The notes: generated by a model from the letters alone, not told the origin. Positions 34,895-44,074 are shown, numbered from the stretch's first letter. The stretch is DNA of 45,814 nt from Armatimonadota bacterium (GCA_013203665.1 JABMPU010000087.1:1-45814), one strand, 5' to 3'. Program-made: numbers and translations.

Positions 34895-35140
34895 TTATCC
34901 AATAAATTCTTTTACTAATTCTACGATCTTATTAACTGAATCAAACGCTTCCGGTGAAGCTTTTTCATCCGGAATGGAAATCTTGTATTTCGCTTCCAGG
35001 AATCTCTTGAGTGAAACCATCGAGAACGAATCCACTATCCCGCCGGAAATAAGCGGTGTATCGTAAGTCATTTCCTCGTCTTCGTCTTCAACGTATTCTT
35101 CAATAACATATTCTAAAATTACATCTTTCATTTCTTCCAT
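34895..35140 (-). CDS. Acyl carrier protein, dedicated operon member
   Basis: 81 residues, strongly acidic, four-helix ACP pattern. The phosphopantetheine serine is S38 in GGIVDSFSMVSL (D-S-F). The acidic N-terminus (EEYVEDEDEE) is more charged than that of the fatty-acid ACP, AcpP, and the S-site reads DSF instead of the usual DSL. It is therefore probably a specialised carrier. GGAGAAA precedes the ATG. Its neighbours are an AMP-forming ligase (upstream, 93 bases), an AcpS that can add its cofactor, and kbl downstream. Confidence 0.88.
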   Translation of the reverse strand: MEEMKDVILEYVIEEYVEDEDEEMTYDTPLISGGIVDSFSMVSLKRFLEAKYKISIPDEKASPEAFDSVNKIVELVKEFIG

Positions 35141-35168
35141 TTTTTCTCCTTCTATTTTTAATAAAACT

Positions 35169-35229
35169 TAACCACAAAGACACAAAGTCACAAAGAAAAA
35201 AACTTAGTGTCTTAGTGACTTGGTGGTAA
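35169..35229. repeat. Long imperfect hairpin between ligase and ACP genes
   Basis: Arms 35169-35195 and 35203-35229 match inversely at 21 of 27 positions. They are built from ACCACAAAG/CACAAAG-type words. Single arms of the same kind appear at about 37347-37370 and 26971-26983. It nearly fills the gap between the two genes. Confidence 0.65.
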
Positions 35230-35233
35230 TACT

Positions 35234-36940
35234 TTATTCATCATCATCCAAGCCGGAAGTATCCCCGATATCTTCTCCCCACTCTTTAGCATGAAGAAGC
35301 CTTCTCATGATTTTTCCGCTTCTTGTTTTGGGAAGGGAATCTACATATTCGATTTCCTGCGGCATGGCCAAAGGTGAAAGTTTCTTTCTGATGAAATTCA
35401 TTATATTAAGTTCCAGCATATCATCGATTTCGTAGCCGGAATTAAGCGTAACAAAAGCTTTTACGACTTCCATATTTACCTCGTCCGGTTTTGCCACAAC
35501 AGCAGATTCGACAATCGCTTCGTGTTCCAGAAGTGCAGATTCCACTTCGAATGGACTCACGAGATGTCCGCCGGTATTAATAACATCATCATCACGCCCT
35601 ACAAACCAGAAATAACCGTCTTTATCGATAGTCGATCTATCACCGGGCAGATACCAGCCGTTTTTGAACTTTGATTTGTATGTTTCTTCATTATTCCAGT
35701 AAGTTCTCATCATTGCAGGCCAGCCGGGTTTGAAACCGATAAGTCCGATTTTTCCAGTTTCCGTTATGGGTTCAAAAGTTTTTGAATCGAGAATAGTTGC
35801 TGTGATTCCCGGAAAAGGTTTTCCCATCGAACCCGGTTTGATCTTCATATCAGGAAAATTCGTCAGCATCATCGAGCCGGTTTCTGTCTGCCAGTAAGTA
35901 TCCAGAAATTCATGACCAAATACTTTGCCAGACCAGATTACAGCTTCCGCATTAAGCGGTTCACCCACACTTGCCAGATGCCTGAGAGATGAAAGATCAT
36001 ATTCTTTGATAATTTCATCTCCAGCTTTCATCAAAGAACGAATTGCTGTGGGAGCTGAATACCACATGGTAATTTTATGTTTCTGGATAAACTCGTACCA
36101 GGAAGATGCGGAAAATCCGGTATCGAGAACGCATTGAGTAATTCCTATACTCCAGGGACCGATAATTCCATAAGAAGTTCCCGTAACCCAACCAGGATCT
36201 GCAGTACACCAGTAAATATCATCTTCCTGAAGATCGAGAACCCATTTGGTTGTGAGATATTGCGAGATGAGAGAATAATGAACATGTTTCACGCCTTTTG
36301 GCTGTCCGGTTGTTCCCGAAGTATAATGAAGAACTGAAGAGGATTCTGCTTTGGTTAGGAAAATCTCAAAATCTTTCGGCTCTTCATAAGCTTCCATATC
36401 AAAGGTTAATTCTCTCTCTTTCAAAGTTTTTTTCCCATCATGATTTACGATGATAACGTGCTTAAGATACGGGCTTTTTTCAATAAGTTTACGAACTTTC
36501 CCTACGTGCTTTCTTTGAGTAATAATTGCTGTTGTTTTGGCATTATCCAATCTTACGTGGAGCGATTCATCTCCGAAAGCAGAAAAGAGCGGTTGAGCAA
36601 TTGCACCGATCTTCAGAACTCCCAGAAATCCAATGTAAAGTTCAGGAATTTTATCCATAAAAAGGCAAACTCTGTCTTCGTTTTTTATTCCCAGACTTCG
36701 CAGGAAAGCACCGAATTTGTTGCTGTTTATGCGAACATCATTGAAAGTAAATTTCTTTTCAACTCCACCCAGACCTTCCCAGATGAGAGCAAGTTTATCT
36801 GCCTTTCCCATCTCACAGATCCGATCGGTACAATACCAGCCGATGTTAATTACATCTCCATCTTTGTAACCGAGTTCCTTTTCGGAAATCGACCAGTCGA
36901 AATTTTTTAATCTTTCATCATACGAACCTATGTTTGACAT
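35234..36940 (-). CDS. acsA: Acetyl-CoA synthetase-like AMP-forming ligase
   Basis: 568 residues from the ATG at 36940 (AAGGAG 8 bases upstream); the longer frame to 36994 overlaps acpS and is rejected. ANL motifs: YTSGTTGQPKGV, YWQTETG, GDRSTIDKDGYFWFVGRDDD and the A10 lysine in KTRSGKIMRR. The Trp in YWQTETG matches the residue that limits short-chain acyl pockets in acetyl-CoA synthetase, so acetate or propionate is the likely substrate. Its size fits the Bacillus AcsA branch. The gene stands 22 bases behind acpS and precedes the ACP gene, which raises the question whether the acyl group goes to CoA or to the carrier. Confidence 0.88.
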   Translation of the reverse strand: MSNIGSYDERLKNFDWSISEKELGYKDGDVINIGWYCTDRICEMGKADKLALIWEGLGGVEKKFTFNDVRINSNKFGAFLRSLGIKNEDRVCLFMDKIPELYIGFLGVLKIGAIAQPLFSAFGDESLHVRLDNAKTTAIITQRKHVGKVRKLIEKSPYLKHVIIVNHDGKKTLKERELTFDMEAYEEPKDFEIFLTKAESSSVLHYTSGTTGQPKGVKHVHYSLISQYLTTKWVLDLQEDDIYWCTADPGWVTGTSYGIIGPWSIGITQCVLDTGFSASSWYEFIQKHKITMWYSAPTAIRSLMKAGDEIIKEYDLSSLRHLASVGEPLNAEAVIWSGKVFGHEFLDTYWQTETGSMMLTNFPDMKIKPGSMGKPFPGITATILDSKTFEPITETGKIGLIGFKPGWPAMMRTYWNNEETYKSKFKNGWYLPGDRSTIDKDGYFWFVGRDDDVINTGGHLVSPFEVESALLEHEAIVESAVVAKPDEVNMEVVKAFVTLNSGYEIDDMLELNIMNFIRKKLSPLAMPQEIEYVDSLPKTRSGKIMRRLLHAKEWGEDIGDTSGLDDDE

Positions 36941-36962
36941 TTTTATAACTCCTTTATATTTT

Positions 36963-37337
36963 CTATTTTTCAATAACAACAACTGCTGTGGCATATTCTT
37001 TTAAATGAGAAATCGAAACAAAAATATTTTTCAATCCTTTTTTTTGAAAATATTCTTTTGTGAAACCAAAAAGGTTTATTTCCGGTTTTCCCAGTTCATC
37101 ATTTATAATTTCAATCTCATTAAATTTTATTCCATGGCTAATACCCGTGCCCATTGCTTTGGAAAAAGCTTCTTTAGCTGAAAAACGACCAGCATATTCC
37201 TGTTCTTTTCTTTTAAATTTTTCACAATATTCAATTTCAGTTTCAGTATAAATTCTTTTAAGATACTTATCTTTTTGAGAAATAAGTTTTTTCACTCGCT
37301 CCACTTCGATGATATCGATTCCAATTCCATAGATCAT
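36963..37337 (-). CDS. acpS: Holo-[acyl-carrier-protein] synthase
   Basis: Transfers 4'-phosphopantetheine from CoA to the ACP serine. 124 residues, the normal trimeric AcpS size. Blocks IYGIGIDIIEVERV with the Asp ligand, GRFSAKEAFSKAMGTG, and FVSISHLKEYATAVVV are all present. No clear ribosome site precedes the ATG. A dedicated copy beside an ACP gene two genes downstream is notable, since acpS usually lies in other contexts. Confidence 0.95.
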   Translation of the reverse strand: MIYGIGIDIIEVERVKKLISQKDKYLKRIYTETEIEYCEKFKRKEQEYAGRFSAKEAFSKAMGTGISHGIKFNEIEIINDELGKPEINLFGFTKEYFQKKGLKNIFVSISHLKEYATAVVVIEK

Positions 37338-37410
37338 TTTTTTACCACAAAGTCACGAAGACACGAAGGTTTTCTATTAATCATTTATTCACCATAAAGA
37401 TAATTATAAA

Positions 37411-38358
37411 TCATTTTAACTTTTTTGTAAGTACTTCTAACATATCTTCAGTTGTTTTAGGAAGGTCATATTCATGTTTCCAGCCCCATTCATCAAAAGC
37501 TGCTGTATCATCCATTTTGTTGGGCCAGCTTTCTGCAATTGTCTGTCGGACAGGATCGATGTCGTAATCCATCGTGAATTCTGGAATATGCTTTTTGATT
37601 TCAGCAGCTATCATTTCCGGTTCAAAGCTCATTGCAGCAACATTAAAAGCATTCCTGTGAATAAGTTTGGAAGGAACAGCTTCCATTATCTCAATTCCTG
37701 CACGAATGCAATCCGGCATATACATCATATCCAGGTAAGTTGCGGGTTTCAGGTTGCAGGTGAATCTCTTCTCTTGAATAGCTTTATAATAGATATCAAC
37801 AGCATAATCCGTGGTTCCACCACCGGGTGGAGTTACATTGGAAATAATTCCAGGATATCTAACTCCACGAGTATCGATACCATATTTTTGATGATAATAA
37901 TCGCACAGAAGTTCACCGGAAACCTTGGTAACTCCATACATCGAATTAGGTCTTTGGATCGTATCCTGCGGTGTATTATCGTGTGGTGTGGAAAGCCCGA
38001 ACGCACCTATGGAACTGGGAGTGAAAAGGGCAAATTTCAGTTCGCGGGCAAGTTCCAGAAGATTCATCAATCCACCAACATTTATCTTCCAGGAAAGCTG
38101 TGGATTTTTTTCTCCAACTGCAGAGAGAAGAGCAACAAGATTATATACCGTGTCGATCTTATATTTCGTGATTACATCTTTTATTTTTGTTGAGTCAAGA
38201 CAATCTACGATTTCAAAAGGTCCCTCTTTTAAGACCTCTGAAACATCTGTTCTGATATCGGAAGCAATAACATTGGAATTGCCGTAAATCTTGCGTATTG
38301 CAGGAACCAGTTCAGAACCGATCTGTCCGGCAGCACCCATCACTAAAATGTTTTTCAA
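37411..38358 (-). CDS. tdh: L-threonine 3-dehydrogenase, short-chain (SDR) type
   Basis: NAD-dependent oxidation of threonine to 2-amino-3-ketobutyrate, which KBL then cleaves. 315 residues. NAD motif GAAGQIGSEL, YNLVALLSAVGEKNP, PSSIGAFG, catalytic YGVTK (Tyr-xxx-Lys) and RYPGIIS, then PGGGTTDYAVDIYYKA and MMYMPDCI. The C-terminal SWPNKMDDTAA and WGWKHEYDL fit the extended SDR threonine dehydrogenases and not the zinc-type enzymes. Starts with TTG, AGGAG 9 bases upstream. First gene of the likely operon. Confidence 0.93.
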   Translation of the reverse strand: MKNILVMGAAGQIGSELVPAIRKIYGNSNVIASDIRTDVSEVLKEGPFEIVDCLDSTKIKDVITKYKIDTVYNLVALLSAVGEKNPQLSWKINVGGLMNLLELARELKFALFTPSSIGAFGLSTPHDNTPQDTIQRPNSMYGVTKVSGELLCDYYHQKYGIDTRGVRYPGIISNVTPPGGGTTDYAVDIYYKAIQEKRFTCNLKPATYLDMMYMPDCIRAGIEIMEAVPSKLIHRNAFNVAAMSFEPEMIAAEIKKHIPEFTMDYDIDPVRQTIAESWPNKMDDTAAFDEWGWKHEYDLPKTTEDMLEVLTKKLK

Positions 38359-38805
38359 TTTTCACTCCTACATCAATATTTTGCTTTTTTTTAGAATGAA
38401 AAATTGAAACCTTCATAATTTTGTCAATAAGAAAGTGGCGTGTCACAAGCATATTTAAGAAGAGATTGTTCAGCTACTCTGATACAGTCATTTTTCCTTG
38501 TGGAAGTAGGTAAATAATACTAAGAAGCACGAAAAAATTATGCCATTATATTACATCCGAAAAGGACATGTTTAGCAATTGACAAAAGTTTCCAAAGGAG
38601 AGAAATCCCTCACCCTGAACAACTGTTTGTCTCCCTGAGAAATTCTAAACTCTCGAACTCACGAAGGGTCTCATTCTCGCTAACTTTCCGAAACTTATCC
38701 GGCAACTCCCTACTTGTTCACGAGTCGCATTCTCTACGTTTATCACGACCCGCGTCCACCCCATAACTCGCACCTCGCAACTTGCAACTCGAATCCCGCA
38801 CCCCG
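38359..38805. other. 447 bases without a gene, with a C-rich repetitive end
   Basis: No credible frame is seen. The part next to the kinase stop (about 38750-38804) is unusually C-rich and made of near-repeats of CTCGCA-type words. A related CCTCGCACCACGCAA stretch stands right behind the next kinase gene (41083-41098). A fragment TCCGGCAACT (38699-38708) resembles the REP core at 34787. The rest is AT-rich leader for the tdh operon. Confidence 0.5.
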
Positions 38806-40896
38806 CTAGATTTCAATCCTGAATTCAGCTCCTTCTCCGATATTGCATGCTGTTAATTTGCCACCCATATTCTTTTCAATAATCATCTTAGCCATATAGA
38901 GCCCGATTCCTATATCTTTTCCTACTTCCCAAGTTGAAAAATAAGGATCAAATATTTTATCTATAATATCTTCCGGAATTCCTCCACCATTATCTTTAAT
39001 AATTATAACATTTTTATCATCTTCTTTTGTTAATGAAATTGTTATTTTCGGATTTTTAATTTTTCGTTCCTCAAAGGCACATTTGGAGTTATCCAGAATA
39101 TTCATGATCGTTTGTGAAAAATCACCTGCAAAACCCACAATACGAGAATCATGAGTAAAATCAGTTTCCAACTTGATCTTTTGAACTTCCAGACTTGTTG
39201 ATACAAATCTTAAAACTTTTTCCAGGTTTTCTTTAAGATAAAACCGTTCTGCTACTTTATTTGGTTTGAAGAAAGTTCTGAAATCATCGATGGTTCTGGA
39301 CATCTTAGTGAGTATATCCATTACTTCATCTGTTTTTTCTTCTAAATAATCCTGATCGAGCATACCATCTTCCAAAGCGTCTTCATAGCTTTGAACTATT
39401 GCACCAACTGCTGTGATTGGCTGCCTCCAGTGATGAGCAATATTAGCAATCATATCTCCTGTGGCAGCCTGGCGGAATTGTTTGATGATGATATGATCTT
39501 TTTTGCGAATGTCTTTTACAGCTACTTTAACTTTCTTTTGAAGACCTTTATGAAGTTCTTTCAATTCTTCATGAGATTTTGTAACCTCTTCCTCAGCTTT
39601 TTTGCGTTCAATAATTTGAATTTGTAAATCTCGGTTATCTTTCTTTTTGGTCCAATATACATAATAAAGTAACATTACAAATAGAGTGCCAAAAAGAATA
39701 ATAAGAAACAACCTAAGCTCCAATACTTTAGAAAAAAGACGTTCTTGTTTTATTAAGTTGCTTTCATTCATTATTTTGCTTTGTTCTTTGTTATAACCAG
39801 TTCTTAATTTGTTTATTTCTTCGTCAGTTTCAACAGTAATAATGCTGTCTTTAAAATCAGAATAGAGTTTGTAATATTCCAAGGATTTCTTGAAATCAGA
39901 TTGGGATGAAAATAAATTGGAAAAAAGCAAATAATTCTCTTGAATTAAATCTTTCTTTTCGACCTCTTTTGCCAATTCTAAACTTTTTTCAAGATGATTT
40001 GCGGCTTGAACAAAATCATTTGATTTCAGATATATTGAAGCAATATTAATGGAAGATTCTGCATCTCCCGATTTATTTCCGATTTTTTCATAGATTTTCT
40101 TTGCTTTCAAAAAATAAATCAATGCCTGCTCAAAATTCTGCAAATTTTGATAAGTAAGACCAATATAATGCATTGTGGTTGCTATACCATTTTCATCACC
40201 AATTTCTTTATAATTTTCTAAAGAGCGCTGATAATATTCTAAAGCTTGTTCATACTCTAGCCAATATACATAAATAGAAGCAATATTATTCAGACCTTTG
40301 GAAATATTTACTTTATCATCGATTTCTTCATAGATTGTTAAAGCATCTAGATGATAGGCTAAAGCTTTTTCATTTTCATTGCGAAAACAGTATAAATTCC
40401 CAATATTTGTCAGTGATTGGGAAGAACCTTTTTTATTACCAATCTGTTCATTGATGATAAGCGATTTAAGAAAAATTTCCAATGCTTTATCATAATCGTT
40501 TAATTGTTGATAAGCCAATCCAATATCATTCAAAGTCCTTGCTTCACCTTCCTTATTATTTAAAGATTGCTCAATTTGTAAGGACTGTTGATAATAATCT
40601 AAAGCTCTTTTATACAGTTTTAGAGAGTAGTGGCAAGACCCAATATTTTCCAGAGCATATGCTTTCCCTTTATCGTAATTCATTTCTTCGGATAAAATTA
40701 AAGCATATCCTGCCCAGCTCAGAGATTGATTAGGTGAGTGAACACTCAATTCTTCTGCTATTTGATTTATAAGGTCAATCCTTTCTAAACCATCTGTGAA
40801 TTGATATCGATAAAATAGACTATCAATTTGTGAATTTGCAGAAAACAAAATCGAACTAAATAAAAGAAAAAGTATAACAAAACTTAATTTTCTCAT
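38806..40896 (-). CDS. TPR sensor histidine kinase (HWRQP type)
   Basis: 696 residues. A signal peptide (RKLSFVILFLLFSSILFSA) leads to six or seven TPR units at ~60-340, with repeats such as YALENIGSCHYSLKLYKRAL and ALEYYQRSLENYKEIGD. A membrane helix at ~393-415 and a coiled coil follow. The phospho-acceptor box is IAHHWRQPI, His 488. The ATPase part has NILDNSKCAF, IKDNGGGIP, DPYFSTWEV and GIGLYMAKMI. The periplasmic TPRs therefore sense a protein or peptide partner. No response regulator is in the window. The last ~30 residues are almost the same as those of the next kinase. Confidence 0.92.
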   Translation of the reverse strand: MRKLSFVILFLLFSSILFSANSQIDSLFYRYQFTDGLERIDLINQIAEELSVHSPNQSLSWAGYALILSEEMNYDKGKAYALENIGSCHYSLKLYKRALDYYQQSLQIEQSLNNKEGEARTLNDIGLAYQQLNDYDKALEIFLKSLIINEQIGNKKGSSQSLTNIGNLYCFRNENEKALAYHLDALTIYEEIDDKVNISKGLNNIASIYVYWLEYEQALEYYQRSLENYKEIGDENGIATTMHYIGLTYQNLQNFEQALIYFLKAKKIYEKIGNKSGDAESSINIASIYLKSNDFVQAANHLEKSLELAKEVEKKDLIQENYLLFSNLFSSQSDFKKSLEYYKLYSDFKDSIITVETDEEINKLRTGYNKEQSKIMNESNLIKQERLFSKVLELRLFLIILFGTLFVMLLYYVYWTKKKDNRDLQIQIIERKKAEEEVTKSHEELKELHKGLQKKVKVAVKDIRKKDHIIIKQFRQAATGDMIANIAHHWRQPITAVGAIVQSYEDALEDGMLDQDYLEEKTDEVMDILTKMSRTIDDFRTFFKPNKVAERFYLKENLEKVLRFVSTSLEVQKIKLETDFTHDSRIVGFAGDFSQTIMNILDNSKCAFEERKIKNPKITISLTKEDDKNVIIIKDNGGGIPEDIIDKIFDPYFSTWEVGKDIGIGLYMAKMIIEKNMGGKLTACNIGEGAEFRIEI

Positions 40897-41044
40897 TTAG
40901 ATCTCCTCTTAGATGATACTGTTTATAAAAGTAAAAATTTCATCTCTTTTTTAATTTTTTTTCCATCTTAATTAGGAATATTTTCAAGTTAGACATATTC
41001 ACTTTCAAGTTCACCCTCATAAAGTATAGGTGTTTTTTTTACCG

Positions 41045-41075
41045 TTCCGAATTCAGCAACTGCCAGAGTTCGGAA
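41045..41075. repeat. REP-like hairpin TTCCGAA...TTCGGAA
   Basis: Seven-base arms at 41045-41051 and 41069-41075 enclose CAGCAACTGCCAG, which resembles the CCGGCAACTGCCGG core at 34787. It lies 24 bases after the kinase stop. Confidence 0.5.
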
Positions 41076-41098
41076 GGAACCTCGCACCACGCAATCCG

Positions 41099-44017
41099 TT
41101 AAACCTCAATCCTGAATTCTGCTCCGTCTTTTAAGTTTCTCGCTGTCAGTTTACCACCCATATTCTTTTCTATTATCATCTTAGCCATATACAAACCAAC
41201 TCCGGTTCCTTTGCCCTGTTCTTTGGTGGTGAAATACGGGTCAAAAATCTTGGACATAACTTCTTTGGTGATTCCTCCGGCATTATCGGAAATCCTTAAA
41301 ACAAATTTATCCTCAATTTTCTTTAAAACAATGCTAATCTTTTTATCTTTGATTTTCCTCTCTACAAGCTCATCTTTGGCATTGGAAAGAATAATAAGGA
41401 CTACTTGCGAATATTCATTTTGGAAGCCATTAATAATACAATTCTCTTCTAAATCGAGAAAAATTTTAATCTGATTAAAATTTAAGCTGCTTTCTAAAAA
41501 CTTGATGGTTTTATTAATGATATCTTTTACATTGAAATTTTCTTTTAATTTATTCGGCTTGAAGAAGAACCTGAAATCATCGATGGTTCTGGACATCTCA
41601 GTGAGAATATCCATTATTTTATCCGTGTGTTTTTCAATATATTCCATATCGAGAGTTCCATCCTCATAAGCATCTTCGTAATTTTGAATGATTCCGGCAA
41701 TTGCTTGAAGCGGTTGTCTCCACTGATGTGCAATATTTCCGATCATCTCTCCCATGGCTGCATGACGTGACTGCTGAATAATGATGTGATCTTTTTCTCT
41801 TAATTCATTTACTGCTTTTTTTACTTTTATTTCCAGACCTCTATGAAGCTCTTTCAATTCTTTATGAGAATGCCGAATATTTTCATCTGCCTGTTTATGT
41901 TTGATGGCAAGAGCTATTTCTTCCGAAATAAAAGTTAAAATATCAATATCTTTCTCAGAATAAAGATTTGGATCAACATAGCTTTGAACCGCAATAACTC
42001 CGATTATTATGTTTTCAACTTTCAGGGGAACACCCAGCCAGATTTCGGAGCGAGTTCCAATTATGTCAATTTTGCCCTGTTTGTTTAATTCATCTTGAAG
42101 TTTGCGTGGAGCGAATAAAGGCTCTCCTAATTGGATTACATATTTAGTAAGGGTTTTACCGGCAGGAAAAGTTTCAAATTCATCTTTTTCATCAACATCA
42201 AAAGGAAGAGAGATCATATCAGCTTTTTCATCGTATAAAGCCACATAGAAATTTGTAGTATCGATCACATTTCCCAGGTATTCTCTTATCTTTATGATGA
42301 GTTCGTGCAAATTATCAACTGTATTCAGAGTATTGGAAATGTCATATAATGCTCTTTGTACATTCTCAGCTTGTATTCGCTCAGTGATATCCCTGTCAAC
42401 TCCACGATATCCTACTAAATTTCCTTTATCATCAAGCATTGGAACACCACTGGTTTCAAGAATAACTTCATAATCATCTTTATGAATATTTCTATTTATG
42501 AAATTCTTAAAAGGTTTTTTTTGAGTAAAAGATTTTAAGGCAACTTTTTTCATTTCCTCTTTTTTCTCAGGAATAAAAAAATCATAAAAATGTTTTCCGA
42601 GAACTTCTTTATCTTCATAGCCAAGAACCTGTTTTACAACAGGACTGCAATATGTGTAGCATCCTTTCTCATCTGTCTCCCAGATCCAATCTCCGGTATT
42701 GGTTACGATATCTTGAAATCTTTCCTGGGATTCCCTTAGAGCAACTTCTGCCTGCTCGCGCTCATTTATTTCTGCTCTCAAATCCCTCGTTGTTTTATTG
42801 AGATCATTTAAAACAGATAAATTGGCAATTCGTTGTTTTTCTTTTTTTTCATAATGTTTTTCCAATTCGGCAGTTCGTTCTTGTACCTTTTCGTCGAGTT
42901 CATCAGCACGTTTTTGTAATTCTTTTTGAGATTCTGTTAACCTTGTAGTCATGATATCAAATGAACGGGAAAGCTGACCAATTTCATCCTTTGCTTTAGT
43001 ACTTACTTTATAATCTATGTTGCCCTTGATAATTTCCTCGGTTCCTTCGTGTAATTTAATAATCGGTAAAGTAATATCTTTGGAAATTATAATGACAACA
43101 ATTATAGTAAGAACAAGTAAAATAGAGAAAACAATTATCAGTAATATGATCTGCTTATTTATAGGTTTATAGGCTTCTTCAACGTCAATTTCTGCAATCA
43201 AACACAACTGCATCCCAGGAATATAATTGTGCAAGCCCAGAACTTTTTCACCTCTATAATCCAGGTATTCGGTTGGTTTTTTTTCCATTTTTTCAGGAAG
43301 ACCTTCTTCCATGTGTTCTGTTAAAAACAAGTTTACCTGTTCAGTGCTTATTTTTATTTTAAAGATTGCATCATCGATAAATATGGAAGGAGTTATCCTA
43401 TAACCATCTTTATTCACAAGATATATCTCTCCGGTTTTTCCCAGACCGGTTCTATCTGTTACTATTTCACACAATTGCTTTTCTATATCAAAATTAACGA
43501 TCAAAACTCCGGAAAAAATATCTCTTACAAAAATTGGTGCTGAAATACTGAAAACAAGATTTCCTGTATATTCAGATTTGTGAATTTCTCCAATATAAAC
43601 ATTATCTTTTCCTTTTAGAAATATCTCCTCAGCGCTCTGGTCAAATCCCACATCTTCATGACTGGATGCAATTACAATACCGTTTTTATTTAGAACTCGA
43701 ATTCTGGAAATGTCAGGATCAATTTCAATAGTTCTTTTTATCCTTAGATTACATTCAGTCATTCTTTTCGTATAATCTATTGTTGGATCTAACCCATTTG
43801 TGAAAGGAATACCTACTGACAGGGTCCGAACAGTTTTTTTATTATCATTCAAAAGTGTTTCAATATTATGTGCCCTGGATTGGGCAGTTGTCAATAAGTG
43901 GTTGCCAACCTGTTTTTGAACGATATTTTTAGAGATAATAATGGTAATTAATAATGATACAATCAGCATTATAGCTAATGCAATTGGAAAAACACCAAGC
44001 TTTGTTCGTATTTTCAT
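41099..44017 (-). CDS. dCache-HAMP-PAS-GAF sensor histidine kinase
   Basis: 972 residues. Membrane segments at ~9-29 and ~284-306 flank a double Cache sensor (RIRVLNKNGIVIASSHEDVG; TGKTGEIYLVNKDGYRITPS). A HAMP-like part with KDEIGQLSRSFDIMTTRL follows, then a coiled coil. A PAS domain lies at ~425-545 (DWIWETDEKGCYTYCSPVV; YRGVDRDITER), then a GAF domain at ~555-700. The kinase box is IAHQWRQPL with His 764, and the ATPase part has ILSNAKDEL, ISDNAGGI, DPYFTTKEQGKGTGVGLYMAK. The extracellular Cache probably binds a small solute. It shares its C-terminus with the neighbouring kinase, so the two are paralogues. GGAAAAAT precedes the ATG. Confidence 0.93.
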   Translation of the reverse strand: MKIRTKLGVFPIALAIMLIVSLLITIIISKNIVQKQVGNHLLTTAQSRAHNIETLLNDNKKTVRTLSVGIPFTNGLDPTIDYTKRMTECNLRIKRTIEIDPDISRIRVLNKNGIVIASSHEDVGFDQSAEEIFLKGKDNVYIGEIHKSEYTGNLVFSISAPIFVRDIFSGVLIVNFDIEKQLCEIVTDRTGLGKTGEIYLVNKDGYRITPSIFIDDAIFKIKISTEQVNLFLTEHMEEGLPEKMEKKPTEYLDYRGEKVLGLHNYIPGMQLCLIAEIDVEEAYKPINKQIILLIIVFSILLVLTIIVVIIISKDITLPIIKLHEGTEEIIKGNIDYKVSTKAKDEIGQLSRSFDIMTTRLTESQKELQKRADELDEKVQERTAELEKHYEKKEKQRIANLSVLNDLNKTTRDLRAEINEREQAEVALRESQERFQDIVTNTGDWIWETDEKGCYTYCSPVVKQVLGYEDKEVLGKHFYDFFIPEKKEEMKKVALKSFTQKKPFKNFINRNIHKDDYEVILETSGVPMLDDKGNLVGYRGVDRDITERIQAENVQRALYDISNTLNTVDNLHELIIKIREYLGNVIDTTNFYVALYDEKADMISLPFDVDEKDEFETFPAGKTLTKYVIQLGEPLFAPRKLQDELNKQGKIDIIGTRSEIWLGVPLKVENIIIGVIAVQSYVDPNLYSEKDIDILTFISEEIALAIKHKQADENIRHSHKELKELHRGLEIKVKKAVNELREKDHIIIQQSRHAAMGEMIGNIAHQWRQPLQAIAGIIQNYEDAYEDGTLDMEYIEKHTDKIMDILTEMSRTIDDFRFFFKPNKLKENFNVKDIINKTIKFLESSLNFNQIKIFLDLEENCIINGFQNEYSQVVLIILSNAKDELVERKIKDKKISIVLKKIEDKFVLRISDNAGGITKEVMSKIFDPYFTTKEQGKGTGVGLYMAKMIIEKNMGGKLTARNLKDGAEFRIEV

Positions 44018-44030
44018 ATTTTTCCTTTTT

Positions 44031-44074
44031 GGTCGGACTTGACTTAACAGCGAAGCGTTGAGTTAAGAACGACC
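44031..44074. repeat. REP-like palindrome between sensor genes
   Basis: GGTCG...CGACC outer arms and CTTGACTTAAC/GTTGAGTTAAG inner arms around AGCGAAGC. The inner arms match those of the REPs near 34770-34870 and at 45665. Confidence 0.65.

Noticed and set aside
36941-36994. Longer N-terminus of the acetyl-CoA synthetase-like ligase
   Set aside because: It overlaps acpS, and AAGGAG stands 8 bases before the ATG at 36940.
37474-38193. 239-residue plus-strand frame opposite tdh
   Set aside because: It is the antisense shadow of the tdh gene, which has full SDR motifs on the minus strand.
33474-38358. Sphingolipid (SPT-type) locus
   Set aside because: ACP, ligase and SDR gene order looks like one, but the PLP enzyme has KBL blocks (FICGTQD, RPYLFSN) and the SDR has threonine dehydrogenase blocks. 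No acyltransferase of ceramide synthesis is seen.
38359-38805. Hidden small gene in the 447-base gap
   Set aside because: No frame with a start, ribosome site and coding-like composition was found; the C-rich part is repetitive.
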